DNA of 64,000 bases from Nocardia aurantiaca. GTDB lineage: Bacteria; Actinomycetota; Actinomycetes; Mycobacteriales; Mycobacteriaceae. The stretch's first letter is position 1; every line of letters starts with the position of its first letter. This document shows, in pieces, positions 1 to 10,045 of this stretch. The position numbers and the translations under genes are program-made. Under the pieces are notes generated by a model, which did not search any database, had not been told where the DNA came from, and worked only from the letters and a program-made list of their open reading frames with translations. The DNA lies in assembly GCF_009708175.1 (NCBI RefSeq), contig NZ_WMBB01000006.1:416934-480933 (forward strand), in the 5' to 3' direction.

Positions 1-1236
1 CAGAACCCGTTTTCCCTGTGCCAGCAGGTGGGTGATCAGGGCCGCGGCGGTGTGCGTCTTGCCGGTGCCCGGCGGGCCCTGCACCAGCGTGTGCGCGTGG
101 TTGTCGACGTGCTCGAGAATCTTCAGCTGAACATCGTTGAGCTGCAAGGGCAGAAATTGATCGGCGCCGTCTCGGACGATGGCGCCCTCACTCTCGGACG
201 GAGTCGGCACCGGCTCGTGATCCGGGTCGATCAGATTGCGGATGCCGGAGGGAAGCTCACCGGTGCCGCGAATGGTCTCGGCGATCGTGCGCAGCGCTGT
301 CACCATGCCGCGGTTGCCTCGCTTGCGGAGAATCACCGCCGGCGCATAGCTGGCCGTGGGGTGCACCGCGGCAGCTCCCGGTCGCATGTCGTCGACGTAC
401 ACCGCGTCCGGGTTGATGCAGTTGATGAACATGCGCACCAGCGCCCCGAGGTTCTCCCGGTCGAAGGGATCGATGTCACCGTCGCGCGCCTCGTTCTCGG
501 CGCGCTGCAGGTCGCTGGCCGCCGCCATGTGGGACGGGTCGAGGATCTCCTGCAGTTCGGCCGTGTAGCCGGTGACGCTCGGGTCGATGGATACCGATAT
601 GGCTCCGTAATCGGAGTCGAAGCCGAGCACCACCGGCATGGTGAGCACATGGCGGCGCACGCTGCCGACCTTGTCGTTCCTCCAGACCAGAAATCCCAGG
701 GCGAGTACGGCTTCGAGGGTTTCGGTGGCACCGTCGTAGCGCGTGTACATCTCGTACATGGTCTGGTAGAGATGCCGCACGGCTTGTTTGGGCCGCGCCT
801 CCTCCGCCCATTCCCGCCAGCGCGGCAGCCATTCCGCGAAAGCGCCGCGAATCTCGGAATGCTCATCGAGCAGAAGCGGCGTTCCCGATATGTCATTTCG
901 GGTGACACGCAAGATCGGCTCGGGCTGCGGTTTGTCCCAGCCGTTCTCGAGCCAGCGGCGCAGTTCCGAGTCCGGCTCCGGCGGGGAACCGATCGTCACC
1001 TTCTGCACCATCAGGAACGGCTTCCCCGGATCCGCCTGCTGGTAGGTGATGGCCGGGTGTTCTGGCAGGTCGGCGATCCAGAGCACCTCGCCGTCGCGCT
1101 GGTACGTGGCGATGTCCTGGATGCGAGACATGCGCAGCGTCTGGGCCTTTGCCAGGTATTCGAACAATCGCGCACCGCGGTCGGCGATATCGTTCATGAC
1201 GGGCGTCCCACTCATCTTCGACACCCACTCCTTCAT
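1..1236 (-). CDS. SF1 DNA2/NAM7-type helicase, N-terminal part (runs off the window)
   Basis: The frame is open from the left window edge to an in-frame stop at 1267-1269; about 412 residues are visible and the C-terminus lies outside. Near the end is a classic Walker A, GPPGTGKT (about residues 387-394), of the AAA_11/DNA2-NAM7 superfamily I type. It is preceded by some 380 residues of accessory N-terminal domain without a motif I recognise. I chose ATG 1236, with GGGG upstream; GTG 1260, GTG 1224 and ATG 1215 are alternatives. It is the last visible gene of a minus-strand operon (methyltransferase, half-S, kinase, helicase), about 85 bases after the kinase stop. By context it probably acts as the DNA translocase of a restriction-like defence system. 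Whether it also carries a nuclease domain cannot be seen here. Confidence 0.85.
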   Translation of the reverse strand, partial: MKEWVSKMSGTPVMNDIADRGARLFEYLAKAQTLRMSRIQDIATYQRDGEVLWIADLPEHPAITYQQADPGKPFLMVQKVTIGSPPEPDSELRRWLENGWDKPQPEPILRVTRNDISGTPLLLDEHSEIRGAFAEWLPRWREWAEEARPKQAVRHLYQTMYEMYTRYDGATETLEAVLALGFLVWRNDKVGSVRRHVLTMPVVLGFDSDYGAISVSIDPSVTGYTAELQEILDPSHMAAASDLQRAENEARDGDIDPFDRENLGALVRMFINCINPDAVYVDDMRPGAAAVHPTASYAPAVILRKRGNRGMVTALRTIAETIRGTGELPSGIRNLIDPDHEPVPTPSESEGAIVRDGADQFLPLQLNDVQLKILEHVDNHAHTLVQGPPGTGKTHTAAALITHLLAQGKRVL

Positions 1237-1321
1237 CGTGTTCCCCGGGGCTGCGACCACGGGAGGTCATCGGCGGCCGTCATGCATTCGCTCGACTGGT
1301 CCGCGTGGTCTGAAATCCGCG

Positions 1322-2764
<1,443 letters not shown>

Positions 2765-2805
2765 CGCGATTACCTCCGTGAGTCCAGAAAACGCGACACG
2801 CAAAC

Positions 2806-3447
2806 CTACTGATCGTCCGTGGTGGGACGGAGCTGTCCCTGTGCCAGCCCGCCGAATCCGGTCCGCACCAGACGCTCGATGTCGGCCCGCTGCCGCTGGT
2901 AGGCGGTTTCCAGTGCGGTCAGCCGCGCGAAGGCGGCACCGTAGCGGCGTTGCTCCGCGAGCTGGATGCGTGGCACCGCAACCTCGTACAGATCGAGGGG
3001 ACGGCCATCCGAAGCGTTGATCGCCGCCCGCAGTATCCCGGCGAGAAAATACGGATCGACCGCATTGACGTCGGCTCGAACCAGTCGAATACCGGGGCCC
3101 AGCAGAACTCCCTCGTCCTCGCAGACCCGGACGGCGGCCTCCGTGCTGACGGCCACGGCGACATCGCCTGTGCGAATGGTGACCGCGCCCGGCTCAGCGG
3201 CATTCCCCCAGCGGGAGGCGGCCCGGCCCAGACGGACATCCTTGGCTGACAGCATCGGCGTCTCACCGCCTTCGACCCCGACCGTCGGCGGGACTTCATA
3301 CACGGTGAGCGCGCCCGCTTCGACCAGGTCCTCGAGCGGAATCACCGTGTGCGGACCGGAATAGGATTCCAACGCCGGAGGCTCGCAGACCGGTTGAGCG
3401 AGCAGTTCCGAACGCAGTGTGGCGTAGTCAGCAACATCCTGCGTCAC
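2806..3447 (-). CDS. HsdS-like half specificity subunit
   Basis: A protein of about 213 residues with one type I specificity-like unit: the pattern DPYFLAGIL, then IQLAEQRRYGAAFARL and a helical tail ending in a LVRTGFGGLAQG-type segment. The same pattern forms the C-terminus of the neighbouring methyltransferase (DPWFLAGFL, AEQQRYGEMF, LVTTGLTAGAL), so the two proteins probably supply two half-S modules for target recognition. The frame is open up to a GTG at 3543, directly after the methyltransferase stop, but GTG 3447 has a strong GGGAGGG about 8 bases upstream and is preferred. The kinase follows 41 bases downstream. A standard HsdS has two target-recognition domains and about 400 residues; this has one. 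Confidence 0.75.
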   Translation of the reverse strand: MTQDVADYATLRSELLAQPVCEPPALESYSGPHTVIPLEDLVEAGALTVYEVPPTVGVEGGETPMLSAKDVRLGRAASRWGNAAEPGAVTIRTGDVAVAVSTEAAVRVCEDEGVLLGPGIRLVRADVNAVDPYFLAGILRAAINASDGRPLDLYEVAVPRIQLAEQRRYGAAFARLTALETAYQRQRADIERLVRTGFGGLAQGQLRPTTDDQ

Positions 3448-3543
3448 GACGGATTCCCTCCCCCAACCTGCGTCGACGGTCCAACGGACAGCAACGCTAG
3501 CAGCGCTCTGGCAAAACAGCGCGGTAAACCTGGTGGGTGGCAC

Positions 3544-5511
3544 TCATTGTCGGTCCTCGGCACCCGGCGCCAGGGCACCGGCGGTCAGCCCGGTCGTCAC
3601 CAACTCGGCGACATGCTCGGCCGCGTAAGTCGCGCGCCGCGCCGCGGTACGCAAGACGAACAGCAGGCGAAACATCTCACCGTAGCGCTGTTGCTCGGCC
3701 ATCCCGAGAACCGGAATCCGTAGCCGGGAAGGATCGAACCGGACCGTTGAAGTCCTTGTGATGGAGATGTTCTCGGCACCGGTCAGGAACCCCGCGAGGA
3801 ACCACGGATCGAGGCGGTCGGCGTCTACACGCAGCGTGTGCACATGCGGGCCGCGGATAGCGCCGACATCCTCGGGACCCGCGACCCGTGCACTCCGTCC
3901 ACCGGTGCGGTCGCTACGCACAGCCGGGATCAGGACATCACCCAACTCGACATCGACGGTGTTCGCGGTCGCGGCGGAGGCCGGTGAACCGGATGCGGGG
4001 CTTCCCGTCGCGATATCGGGGGCGGTCAAAATGGGACGCTGCTGATCCGCCGATCCGGTCTCGGAACTCGGCGGCTCGGATCGAATCCATTCCAGCTGAC
4101 CATGATTCGCGAGCTCGGCGATCGTCACATAACGCCATGTCTTCCCCTGCGAGGCGGACCATCCACCCAACTCTCCTGTCGCGGAGACCAATTCCGTCGC
4201 GGCGCTGTCCAGTCGGCGAATCGCCTGTTCAACCTGACCGGAGACGGTGTCCGAGTCCAGGGACGAACGAACGTAGCGAGCCGGAGTGAGGTCGACCTCC
4301 TCGGTGAGCACATCCACCAGCCGGACCGGCACCGCCACCCCCGACTCCATCGCGTCCTCGGGATTCTCGCCGTCGAACGCCCGCCAGGCCCGCAGCACCG
4401 CATCCCCGACCGCTCTATCCTCACCGTCGAGGGTGGCGGTCAGCGTCGAAGTGTCCACGAACAGAATGGAGTCTGGAACCGGGGAGCCCGGCTGTGGGCG
4501 GCGTAGCACCCAAATCTGCAGGCCGACATGCCATGGTTGCGCGGCGCCGGGGGCCAATCCGATCACGGCGCGCAGGGCGCCGGTGCGGACCAGATTGGCG
4601 CGGATCTTGCGACCGGATCCACGAGTACCGACGGCGGGCGGAAGCAGAAGAACGGCGGTCCCGGCCGGACGCAGGTGCGCGATGGCGTGCTGAACCCAGG
4701 CGAGTTCCGACTCCGCCCGCGGCGGCAGGCCGTAATCCCAGCGGGGGTCGAAGGCCAATTCCGTTGCGCCCCAGTCACGCTGACCGTACGGCGGGTTGCA
4801 GAGCACGGCGTCGACCTGTAACTCCGGAAAGGCATCGGCGGTGAGACTGTCACCGGATCGCACGACCGGGTCGATGCCGGCTTCCGCCTCGATCAGCAAC
4901 CGGGCTCGCTGCGCCTGAACCCGCAGGGCATCCTGGCCGTACAGCCGCGTCGCTCCGGCTCGCGCCGCCGCCAACAGCAAAGAGCCGGTGCCGCATGCCG
5001 GATCGAGAACCTCATCCGGCGTGACCGGCGAACTCGCCAGCGCCGCCATCAATTCCGCGATCCACGACGGAGTGATGTACACACCTGTCGCCGCGATGTC
5101 TTCCAGGGCGCGGTCGCCCAGGATGTCGATCGCCGCGCGCGCACCCTCCTGAACCGCGAGCCGCTCGACCATGGCGAGCACCTCGTCGGCGACGCCGACG
5201 TCGACAGCCGACGCGCTCCAGGTCGCACCGGTCTTCCGCATCGATTCCAGCAATCGGGCGATGGCATCCGGTGTGGCCCGCGAGCGGACCAGCGTGCGCA
5301 GATCGGTAGCTGCCGATTCCTCGCCTTCGATTCCATGCTCGGCCAGCCATTCCCGCACCTGATGCAGGTCGAACAGCGGACGAGCCTCACTACCGCCGAT
5401 GGACTTGGGAAAGTCGGCGTGCCGTCGCCGCCAGTTGCTGACGGTGGCACGAGTGACGCCGGCCAACCGGGAGATCTCCGCGGCACTGACCGTTGGCACG
5501 GGCTTCGACAT
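3544..5511 (-). CDS. HTH-N6-adenine DNA methyltransferase fused to an S-like domain
   Basis: 655 residues. The N-terminus is a helix-turn-helix (ISRLAGVTRATVSNWRRR, about 13-31) followed by a small MerR/AlpA-like wing. The middle is a gamma-class N6-adenine methyltransferase with motif I DPACGTGS (170-177) and catalytic NPPY (239-242), so it looks active. The C-terminal part resembles a half HsdS (DPWFLAGFL then AEQQRYGEMF). It probably methylates host DNA at a site read by its own S-like domain and the downstream half-S protein. It is the first gene of the minus-strand operon. The divergent intergenic region has overlapping -35-like elements near 5583-5588. It is paralogous to the gene at 31426-33456, in which motif IV is lost. 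Confidence 0.9.
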   Translation of the reverse strand: MSKPVPTVSAAEISRLAGVTRATVSNWRRRHADFPKSIGGSEARPLFDLHQVREWLAEHGIEGEESAATDLRTLVRSRATPDAIARLLESMRKTGATWSASAVDVGVADEVLAMVERLAVQEGARAAIDILGDRALEDIAATGVYITPSWIAELMAALASSPVTPDEVLDPACGTGSLLLAAARAGATRLYGQDALRVQAQRARLLIEAEAGIDPVVRSGDSLTADAFPELQVDAVLCNPPYGQRDWGATELAFDPRWDYGLPPRAESELAWVQHAIAHLRPAGTAVLLLPPAVGTRGSGRKIRANLVRTGALRAVIGLAPGAAQPWHVGLQIWVLRRPQPGSPVPDSILFVDTSTLTATLDGEDRAVGDAVLRAWRAFDGENPEDAMESGVAVPVRLVDVLTEEVDLTPARYVRSSLDSDTVSGQVEQAIRRLDSAATELVSATGELGGWSASQGKTWRYVTIAELANHGQLEWIRSEPPSSETGSADQQRPILTAPDIATGSPASGSPASAATANTVDVELGDVLIPAVRSDRTGGRSARVAGPEDVGAIRGPHVHTLRVDADRLDPWFLAGFLTGAENISITRTSTVRFDPSRLRIPVLGMAEQQRYGEMFRLLFVLRTAARRATYAAEHVAELVTTGLTAGALAPGAEDRQ

Positions 5512-5581
5512 GTCCCTCCTCTCGCATGCGCTCCCTCCACACTGGTCGACAGGTGAGCAAAAAGCAATCTCATCAAACGCG

Positions 5582-5610
5582 TTGACAATGCTTTCACGCG
5601 CTTCTACAGT
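5582..5610 (+). promoter_or_regulatory. sigma70-like promoter in a divergent intergenic region
   Basis: TTGACA (5582-5587) and TACAGT (5605-5610) are separated by 17 bases, close to a housekeeping-sigma consensus and oriented toward the gene at 5669. On the other strand TTGTCA (5588-5583) overlaps the same -35, so one regulator could control both directions. The block TTGACAATGCTTTCA recurs with one change at 21411 ahead of the DGQHR operon. Confidence 0.6.
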
Positions 5611-5668
5611 TTTGCATCACCGGGATGGAGAACCTGGTGAAACCACGGCTCGCGATCAGGGGGAAGAC

Positions 5669-6412
5669 ATGACTCGGCGACATCAGCCAGGCGGCCACTC
5701 CCGCATGCCGGTGGCCCGATGTGTCCCCAGCGGCAAGATTCGCCACGCCACACAGCGTGACGCCGACCTGGCCCTGTCCGCGCTGGATCGCACCGATGTG
5801 AAACGGAGAGAAAGGAGTTCGTACCGCTGCGCTGCTTGCGGCGGTTGGCACCTGACCAGCTGGGTGACGACCGCCGAGAACTACGTGGCAGTTGCGTCCC
5901 CGGCCACGGCAGGCCGCTACCAGGTTTTCCCCCTCGTGGATTACAGCCCGACTTCTGAGATCACCAGGAAACCAATGGAACTGAGCAGCATCCCGGTGGC
6001 TCTGGAGGTCGTGCCGACACCGGCGGAGGTGGCGGCGCGCACTGTTCCCCCGCCGGCCGAGGGCGAAGTCATGGGACAAGCACGAGTCGAGCCGCTCGCG
6101 GCGCAATCACCACCTTCAGCACCGCCGATACCAGCTTCGGCACCTCCGACTATCGCGTCGAAAACCCCGGAACTGTCCGAGATGCCGCCGCCACCTGCGC
6201 CCACCACGCCACCGGCCCACACGGTGCCGTCACCCGCCGAGGTGGCCGCACGCACCGTGCCGATCAAACGGGCGGAAGCGGCCCGCCGACAGGCCGAGGC
6301 GAACGCGAAGGCGGCTGTCTCACAGGCAAAACCAGCCAGCGGACCCATCAAGTTCCGAAACATGCTGCACGCCATACTGCGTCGCCTCATGCGGCGGCTT
6401 CGCCGCAGCTGA
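5669..6412 (+). CDS. Proline-rich protein with N-terminal zinc-ribbon-like motif and basic tail
   Basis: ATG 5669 has AGGGGGA upstream; the frame is open further but that would overlap the divergent methyltransferase gene. The product is about 247 residues. The N-terminal third is basic and contains CAACGGWHLT, like small zinc-ribbon proteins of actinobacteria and their phages. The middle is low-complexity and rich in Pro and Ala, and carries the direct repeat AEVAARTVP twice, about 80 residues apart. The end is strongly basic (RRLMRRLRRS). No signal peptide or membrane helix is evident. Function is unknown; nucleic-acid binding is a guess from charge. The promoter, ribosome-binding site and first codons match those upstream of the operon at 21503, so the two loci may be co-regulated. 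Confidence 0.7.
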   Translation: MTRRHQPGGHSRMPVARCVPSGKIRHATQRDADLALSALDRTDVKRRERSSYRCAACGGWHLTSWVTTAENYVAVASPATAGRYQVFPLVDYSPTSEITRKPMELSSIPVALEVVPTPAEVAARTVPPPAEGEVMGQARVEPLAAQSPPSAPPIPASAPPTIASKTPELSEMPPPPAPTTPPAHTVPSPAEVAARTVPIKRAEAARRQAEANAKAAVSQAKPASGPIKFRNMLHAILRRLMRRLRRS

Positions 6413-6512
6413 CTAGCCACCTGATGTCCCACGGCCGGTTCTCGCGGCCGCGGGCGACCCCGCACGCCCATCGGACGTCGCGATCCCCAATAACCCGTTC
6501 CACGAAGGAATC

Positions 6513-6875
6513 ATGCGCACCCTCTCGACCTTGCTCGCCGCAAGCGCCACCGCCGTCGCCCTCTCCGCCGCGGCGCCCGCCGCCCTGGCCGCTCCCGACA
6601 CCGGCTCCTCGAGCGGCTCCTCGAGCCCCGGCTGCGGCCCCCGCAGCACCGCCGACCTCCACTTCCTGCGCGGCTCCCACGAGGACGAGCACACCTGCTC
6701 CGTCCAGGACGCGGCCATCGGCCTCGCGAAGTCCCAGTGCCAGTGGCTCGACGCCTACGGCAACTCCGCGCACAACCAGATCGTGCTCGCCGAGAAGGCC
6801 CGCGGCACCTTGAAGTACCCCTACACCTTCCTCGACGCCGCCATCAGCGCGTACTGCCCGCAGTACAAGCTCTGA
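6513..6875 (+). CDS. Small secreted protein
   Basis: 120 residues. The N-terminus is a textbook Sec signal peptide (MRTLSTLLAASATAVALSAA, cleavage probably after the AALA stretch), followed by a Ser/Gly linker and a compact domain with four Cys. The Cys are likely disulphide partners outside the cell. A purine-rich CACGAAGGA lies before the start. I do not recognise the family. It precedes a second small secreted protein, and the pair may be co-transcribed. Confidence 0.75.
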   Translation: MRTLSTLLAASATAVALSAAAPAALAAPDTGSSSGSSSPGCGPRSTADLHFLRGSHEDEHTCSVQDAAIGLAKSQCQWLDAYGNSAHNQIVLAEKARGTLKYPYTFLDAAISAYCPQYKL

Positions 6876-6915
6876 CCCTCGTCACCCGAAATTCGCAGGA
6901 AAGAAGTGAAACACC

Positions 6916-7245
6916 ATGCGCCACAACATCATCACCACTCTGGCCACGGCCACTCTCGCCGCGACATGCACCGTGCTCGCCACCGTCGGCACCGCCCACG
7001 CCGACCCGGCCACCCGACTCCATGAGGGCATGCAGGTGGTCGGCCAGGACGTCGCGCCAGGCACGTACTCGACACCCGGTCCCCGCGCCGAGGACTACGG
7101 CTACTGCTTCATCACCTGGCTGCCCTACAAGGGAGCCAAGGACTCCGAGGCGACGGATATGCAGTCCTATTCGGGTGCGTCCTACGTGCGTCTGAACGCC
7201 GGCGACGTCATCACCGTCGAGGGCTGCGTCTGGACCCTCGAGTAG
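6916..7245 (+). CDS. Small secreted protein
   Basis: 109 residues with a Sec signal peptide (about 1-31, ending AHA). The mature part reads like a compact beta domain: GQDVAPGTYSTPGP and LNAGDVITVEGCVWTL, with two Cys that could form a disulphide. AGGAAAGAAG lies just upstream of ATG 6916. The VAPGTY pattern is common in small actinobacterial extracellular proteins of unknown role. It lies 40 bases after the preceding secreted protein and is followed by a terminator-like hairpin, so the two form a short operon. Confidence 0.75.
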   Translation: MRHNIITTLATATLAATCTVLATVGTAHADPATRLHEGMQVVGQDVAPGTYSTPGPRAEDYGYCFITWLPYKGAKDSEATDMQSYSGASYVRLNAGDVITVEGCVWTLE

Positions 7246-7268
7246 CCCTCGACCTACCAATTCCTCGG

Positions 7269-7295
7269 CGGGACGGCTGCATTCGCGCCGTCCCG
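7269..7295 (+). terminator. Stem-loop, probable terminator
   Basis: Perfect 9-bp arms CGGGACGGC (7269-7277) and GCCGTCCCG (7287-7295) with a 9-base loop, placed 24 bases after the secreted-protein stop and before the next start. There is no clear T-run, which is usual in high-G+C actinobacteria. Confidence 0.55.
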
Positions 7296-7328
7296 TGTAC
7301 TTCGACCATCGAGACACCCGGAGCCCCA

Positions 7329-7916
7329 ATGACTCACCAGCCCGATCCGCAGCCCTACTACCCGCCGCACTATCCGGTACCGCCCACGCCGCCGAAGAAA
7401 TCGAATGCGCTCAAGATCATCCTGCTGGTCCTGGCGGGCATCGTCGTACTCTGCGGGATTGGCGGAGCACTCGCCAGCAAATCCACGAAGTCCGCGAATG
7501 CCCCGACGACGTCGGCCGTCCCCGGCCTCAACACCCCTGTTCGCGACGGCAAGTTCGAATTCACCGTCACTAACGTTCAAACGGGTGTAAAGGAAGTCGG
7601 CACCAACCAGTTCCTCCGGAAAACCGCCCAGGGCACCTACACCATCATCTCCCTCACCGTCCGCAATATTGGCAAGTCCCCGTACGGCTTCTCCCCCTCC
7701 GACCAGTACGTCTTCGACGCCCAGAACCGCAAGTTCTCCAACGACGCCGCGGCCGCCATGAATCTCCAGTCCGATACCAGCCTCTACGCCAACATCAACC
7801 CGGGCAATTCCATTACGGCCCAGGTTGTTTTCGACCTCCCCACCGACTCGAGTGCGGACCACATCGTCCTGCACGACTCGATGTTCTCGGGTGGGGCGAC
7901 GGTGTCACTGCGGTAG
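7329..7916 (+). CDS. DUF4352-type membrane-anchored protein
   Basis: 195 residues. A short Pro/Tyr-rich cytoplasmic N-terminus leads into one transmembrane helix (LKIILLVLAGIVVLCGIGGA, about 27-46), a Ser/Thr linker, and an extracellular immunoglobulin-like domain. The pattern GKFEFTVTNV ... YTIISLTVRNIGKSPYGFSP ... VVFDLP is typical of DUF4352. Such proteins are common in Gram-positive envelopes, some near secretion or phage-related genes; the molecular role is unknown. It stands between the terminator hairpin and the exonuclease unit, 7 bases before the next start. Confidence 0.8.
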   Translation: MTHQPDPQPYYPPHYPVPPTPPKKSNALKIILLVLAGIVVLCGIGGALASKSTKSANAPTTSAVPGLNTPVRDGKFEFTVTNVQTGVKEVGTNQFLRKTAQGTYTIISLTVRNIGKSPYGFSPSDQYVFDAQNRKFSNDAAAAMNLQSDTSLYANINPGNSITAQVVFDLPTDSSADHIVLHDSMFSGGATVSLR

Positions 7917-7923
7917 CCGCGAG

Positions 7924-8472
7924 ATGTCGATGAACAAGACGTCTTTCACTCCACCCATCGCGGTCGTCGATCACGTCAACGAACAATTCATCATCTGGCA
8001 CGTGAACATCGGACCCGATCTAGGTTTGTCCCGGCTGTGCGGAGCGTGGATCCTCGGCGCTGATCAGACCGAGGTCGCCGCCAAGCTGATCAGCGACCGC
8101 TACCTCGCCTGGGCTGATTTATCGAGAACGCTGCCCGACTCCACCCGACCCGTCGGCATCCTTCACATCGGTCACACCGTCAACGCCGCCCGCTCCGAAC
8201 TGCAGAGCGCCGACAGGCTGTTCACCGAGCATCAGGCCACCGTGCCGCATCGTCTTGTACGTCCGGTTTGGCCCGCGTTGAAGGATCCGCGACGCCCGCA
8301 ACGGCTGCCACGCACAACCGCCGAGCACATCGTTCCGACATTGAGTTTGGCCTACGGCATACGCGATCTGGCCGATGCCTGGGCGCGATTCGAAGCCGAG
8401 CGCATCCAACGCAAGTACCTCGTTCATCGCGGCGGCCCAACGGCCCGCCCACTTCCCTTGGAGATTCGTTGA
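7924..8472 (+). CDS. Hypothetical protein upstream of a DnaQ-type exonuclease
   Basis: About 182 residues from ATG 7924 (ATG 7930 is also possible, with GAG before it). No known family, signal peptide or membrane segment is recognised. The C-terminal half is basic and helical (WARFEAERIQRKYLVHRGG). Its stop overlaps the TTG start of the exonuclease, so the two are translationally coupled and may work together. It could be a nucleic-acid-binding partner; that is inference from coupling only. Confidence 0.65.
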   Translation: MSMNKTSFTPPIAVVDHVNEQFIIWHVNIGPDLGLSRLCGAWILGADQTEVAAKLISDRYLAWADLSRTLPDSTRPVGILHIGHTVNAARSELQSADRLFTEHQATVPHRLVRPVWPALKDPRRPQRLPRTTAEHIVPTLSLAYGIRDLADAWARFEAERIQRKYLVHRGGPTARPLPLEIR

Positions 8473-9068
8473 CCACCGGATTGTCCTTTGCCGCAATCGA
8501 TGTCGAGACCGCGAACGCGAAACGGGGCAGCATCTGCTCGATCGGCGTGGCGGTCGTGCGCGACGGCGTCCGCGTCGGAACCCGTGAGTGGTTGTGCCGG
8601 CCGCCAGCCCCACTCGATTACTTCGGACAGATGCAGATGTACATACACAAAATCACGCCTGGCATGGTCGCGGCCGAACCCACGTTCGCCCAGCGGTGGC
8701 CCGAGGTGTTGCGAGAGGTCGGTGACCTCCCCGTTGTCGCACACAATGCGGCCTTCGATATGGACAATATTCGTCAGGCCTGCAACATCAGCGGCATGCC
8801 GGTTCCTGAATGGAAGTTCGGCTGCACCCGCGAGTGGTCCAAGGCTCACCTCGCCGACATGCCCAACCACCGGCTGAAGACGATTACCCGACTGCTGGGG
8901 ATCACACTGCAGAACCATCATCAGGCGGACGCGGACGCCGCTGCGGCAGCCGAATTGACCGTTCTGCTCGCGGGTTTCGCCGGTGCGAGGACACTGCCGG
9001 AACTTGCCGAAACCACGGGCACCGGCCTCTGTCAGATGACGGCCTCGGGAATCGAGCGCCGCCGATGA
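8469..9068 (+). CDS. DnaQ-like 3'-5' exonuclease (DEDD family)
   Basis: 199 residues from TTG 8469, with GGAG 6 bases upstream and a TTGA overlap with the preceding stop. The DEDD exonuclease motifs are visible: FAAIDVETAN (ExoI, Asp-x-Glu), PVVAHNAAFDMDNI (ExoII, Asp) and NHHQADADAAAAAEL (ExoIII, His and Asp, DEDDh type). It should hydrolyse DNA or RNA from the 3' end with two metal ions. It resembles the stand-alone epsilon-like exonucleases found in many actinobacteria, not the replicase subunit. Both neighbours are coupled to it by 4-base overlaps. Confidence 0.9.
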   Translation: MTTGLSFAAIDVETANAKRGSICSIGVAVVRDGVRVGTREWLCRPPAPLDYFGQMQMYIHKITPGMVAAEPTFAQRWPEVLREVGDLPVVAHNAAFDMDNIRQACNISGMPVPEWKFGCTREWSKAHLADMPNHRLKTITRLLGITLQNHHQADADAAAAAELTVLLAGFAGARTLPELAETTGTGLCQMTASGIERRR

Positions 9069-9667
9069 ATGCGGTACCGTCCGATATGCCAGCGGCTCTT
9101 GTCAATGCCTTCGATATCGACAGCCGCAAAAGGGATGTGCGCCGCCTGACAGCGGCGCTGGCCGAGGCCGAAGCAGGGATGCACGCCGCCGCATCTTTCC
9201 GCTCAGCCGTGCTCGGACCACACGTGCTCACGGGAGCGATCAGCGTGTCCGAAGCGACCGGCAGCCTCATGATGGCCGGGCAACCTCTCGAAACCTCTGG
9301 CACACGACGCGGACCCGTTCCCGAATTGCTCGCGCTTGCGCTCGAGACGCGGACCGCCGACGAAAGAATCGACGCGCCAACAACGTCGGTCCCGCAGGAT
9401 CTTCCGGAGACCGTCAGCGGGCTGCAACACGGCGACCTCGTGGAAGCGCGCTTCGAGCAGACGCCGTACGGTCAGTTCTCCGTGGCAGGCTTCGCACTCT
9501 GGGCGCCCGCCGGCCAGGCGTTCGTCGTAGGCGGTGGATGGTTCGTCACGCAGCGCCACCGACGAATCCACGCGGACCGTCTCATCGCCCTGACCATCGT
9601 GAGCCCGGCAGGCCGGCATGAATATCGGATCCCCGAGCCGATTCACCGATGGCCCGAGCCCGAGTGA
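9065..9667 (+). CDS. Hypothetical protein coupled to the exonuclease
   Basis: 200 residues from ATG 9065, overlapping the exonuclease stop (ATGA). The N-terminal half is helical. The C-terminal half looks like a beta barrel: LQHGDLVEARF, YGQFSVAGFALWAP, FVVGGGWFVT. It probably adopts an OB or SH3-like fold, which would suit nucleic-acid binding, but no family is recognised. Third gene of the 7924-9667 unit. Confidence 0.65.
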   Translation: MNAVPSDMPAALVNAFDIDSRKRDVRRLTAALAEAEAGMHAAASFRSAVLGPHVLTGAISVSEATGSLMMAGQPLETSGTRRGPVPELLALALETRTADERIDAPTTSVPQDLPETVSGLQHGDLVEARFEQTPYGQFSVAGFALWAPAGQAFVVGGGWFVTQRHRRIHADRLIALTIVSPAGRHEYRIPEPIHRWPEPE

Positions 9668-9689
9668 CCGACCGAACCGGTACCAGATC

Positions 9690-9911
9690 TCACTGGTTCT
9701 GGTTCACGGTCGTCCGTTTACGGCTCTCCCGCACCACTACACTCCCGCTACCTGCATACTCGACCCGCTCGAAGGTATCGAAGCCCGACTCATTGAGCGC
9801 CTTCAGGGCCGAGTGCGAGTTGTAATTGTTGACCGAGCCCGCAGTCCCCGGAATCCCGGTCGCGAGGGTGATGAGTTGAATGGGCGGCCACAGTGTGTCA
9901 TTGACCAGCAC
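9690..9911 (-). CDS. Small ORF or gene remnant
   Basis: A 73-codon minus-strand frame starting at GTG 9911, with no clear ribosome-binding site. It lies convergent to the preceding gene. The sequence reads like the end of a real protein (WPPIQLITLATGIPGTAG, then NSHSALKALNESGFDTF), and the frame continues a few codons upstream to a stop. It may be the C-terminus of a decayed gene. No family is recognised. Confidence 0.3.
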   Translation of the reverse strand: MLVNDTLWPPIQLITLATGIPGTAGSVNNYNSHSALKALNESGFDTFERVEYAGSGSVVVRESRKRTTVNQNQ

Positions 9912-10045
9912 GGCGTACGTCTCAGCCGATAGCGTCAGGCCAATTCACCATTGGCCCGAACCTGAGCGACCGAATCCGGAACACTGCGGGGACGGGTAAC
10001 CGCCCGATCGGGAATGGCATTCGGGCTGTTGGGTCGCGCTGGCCA

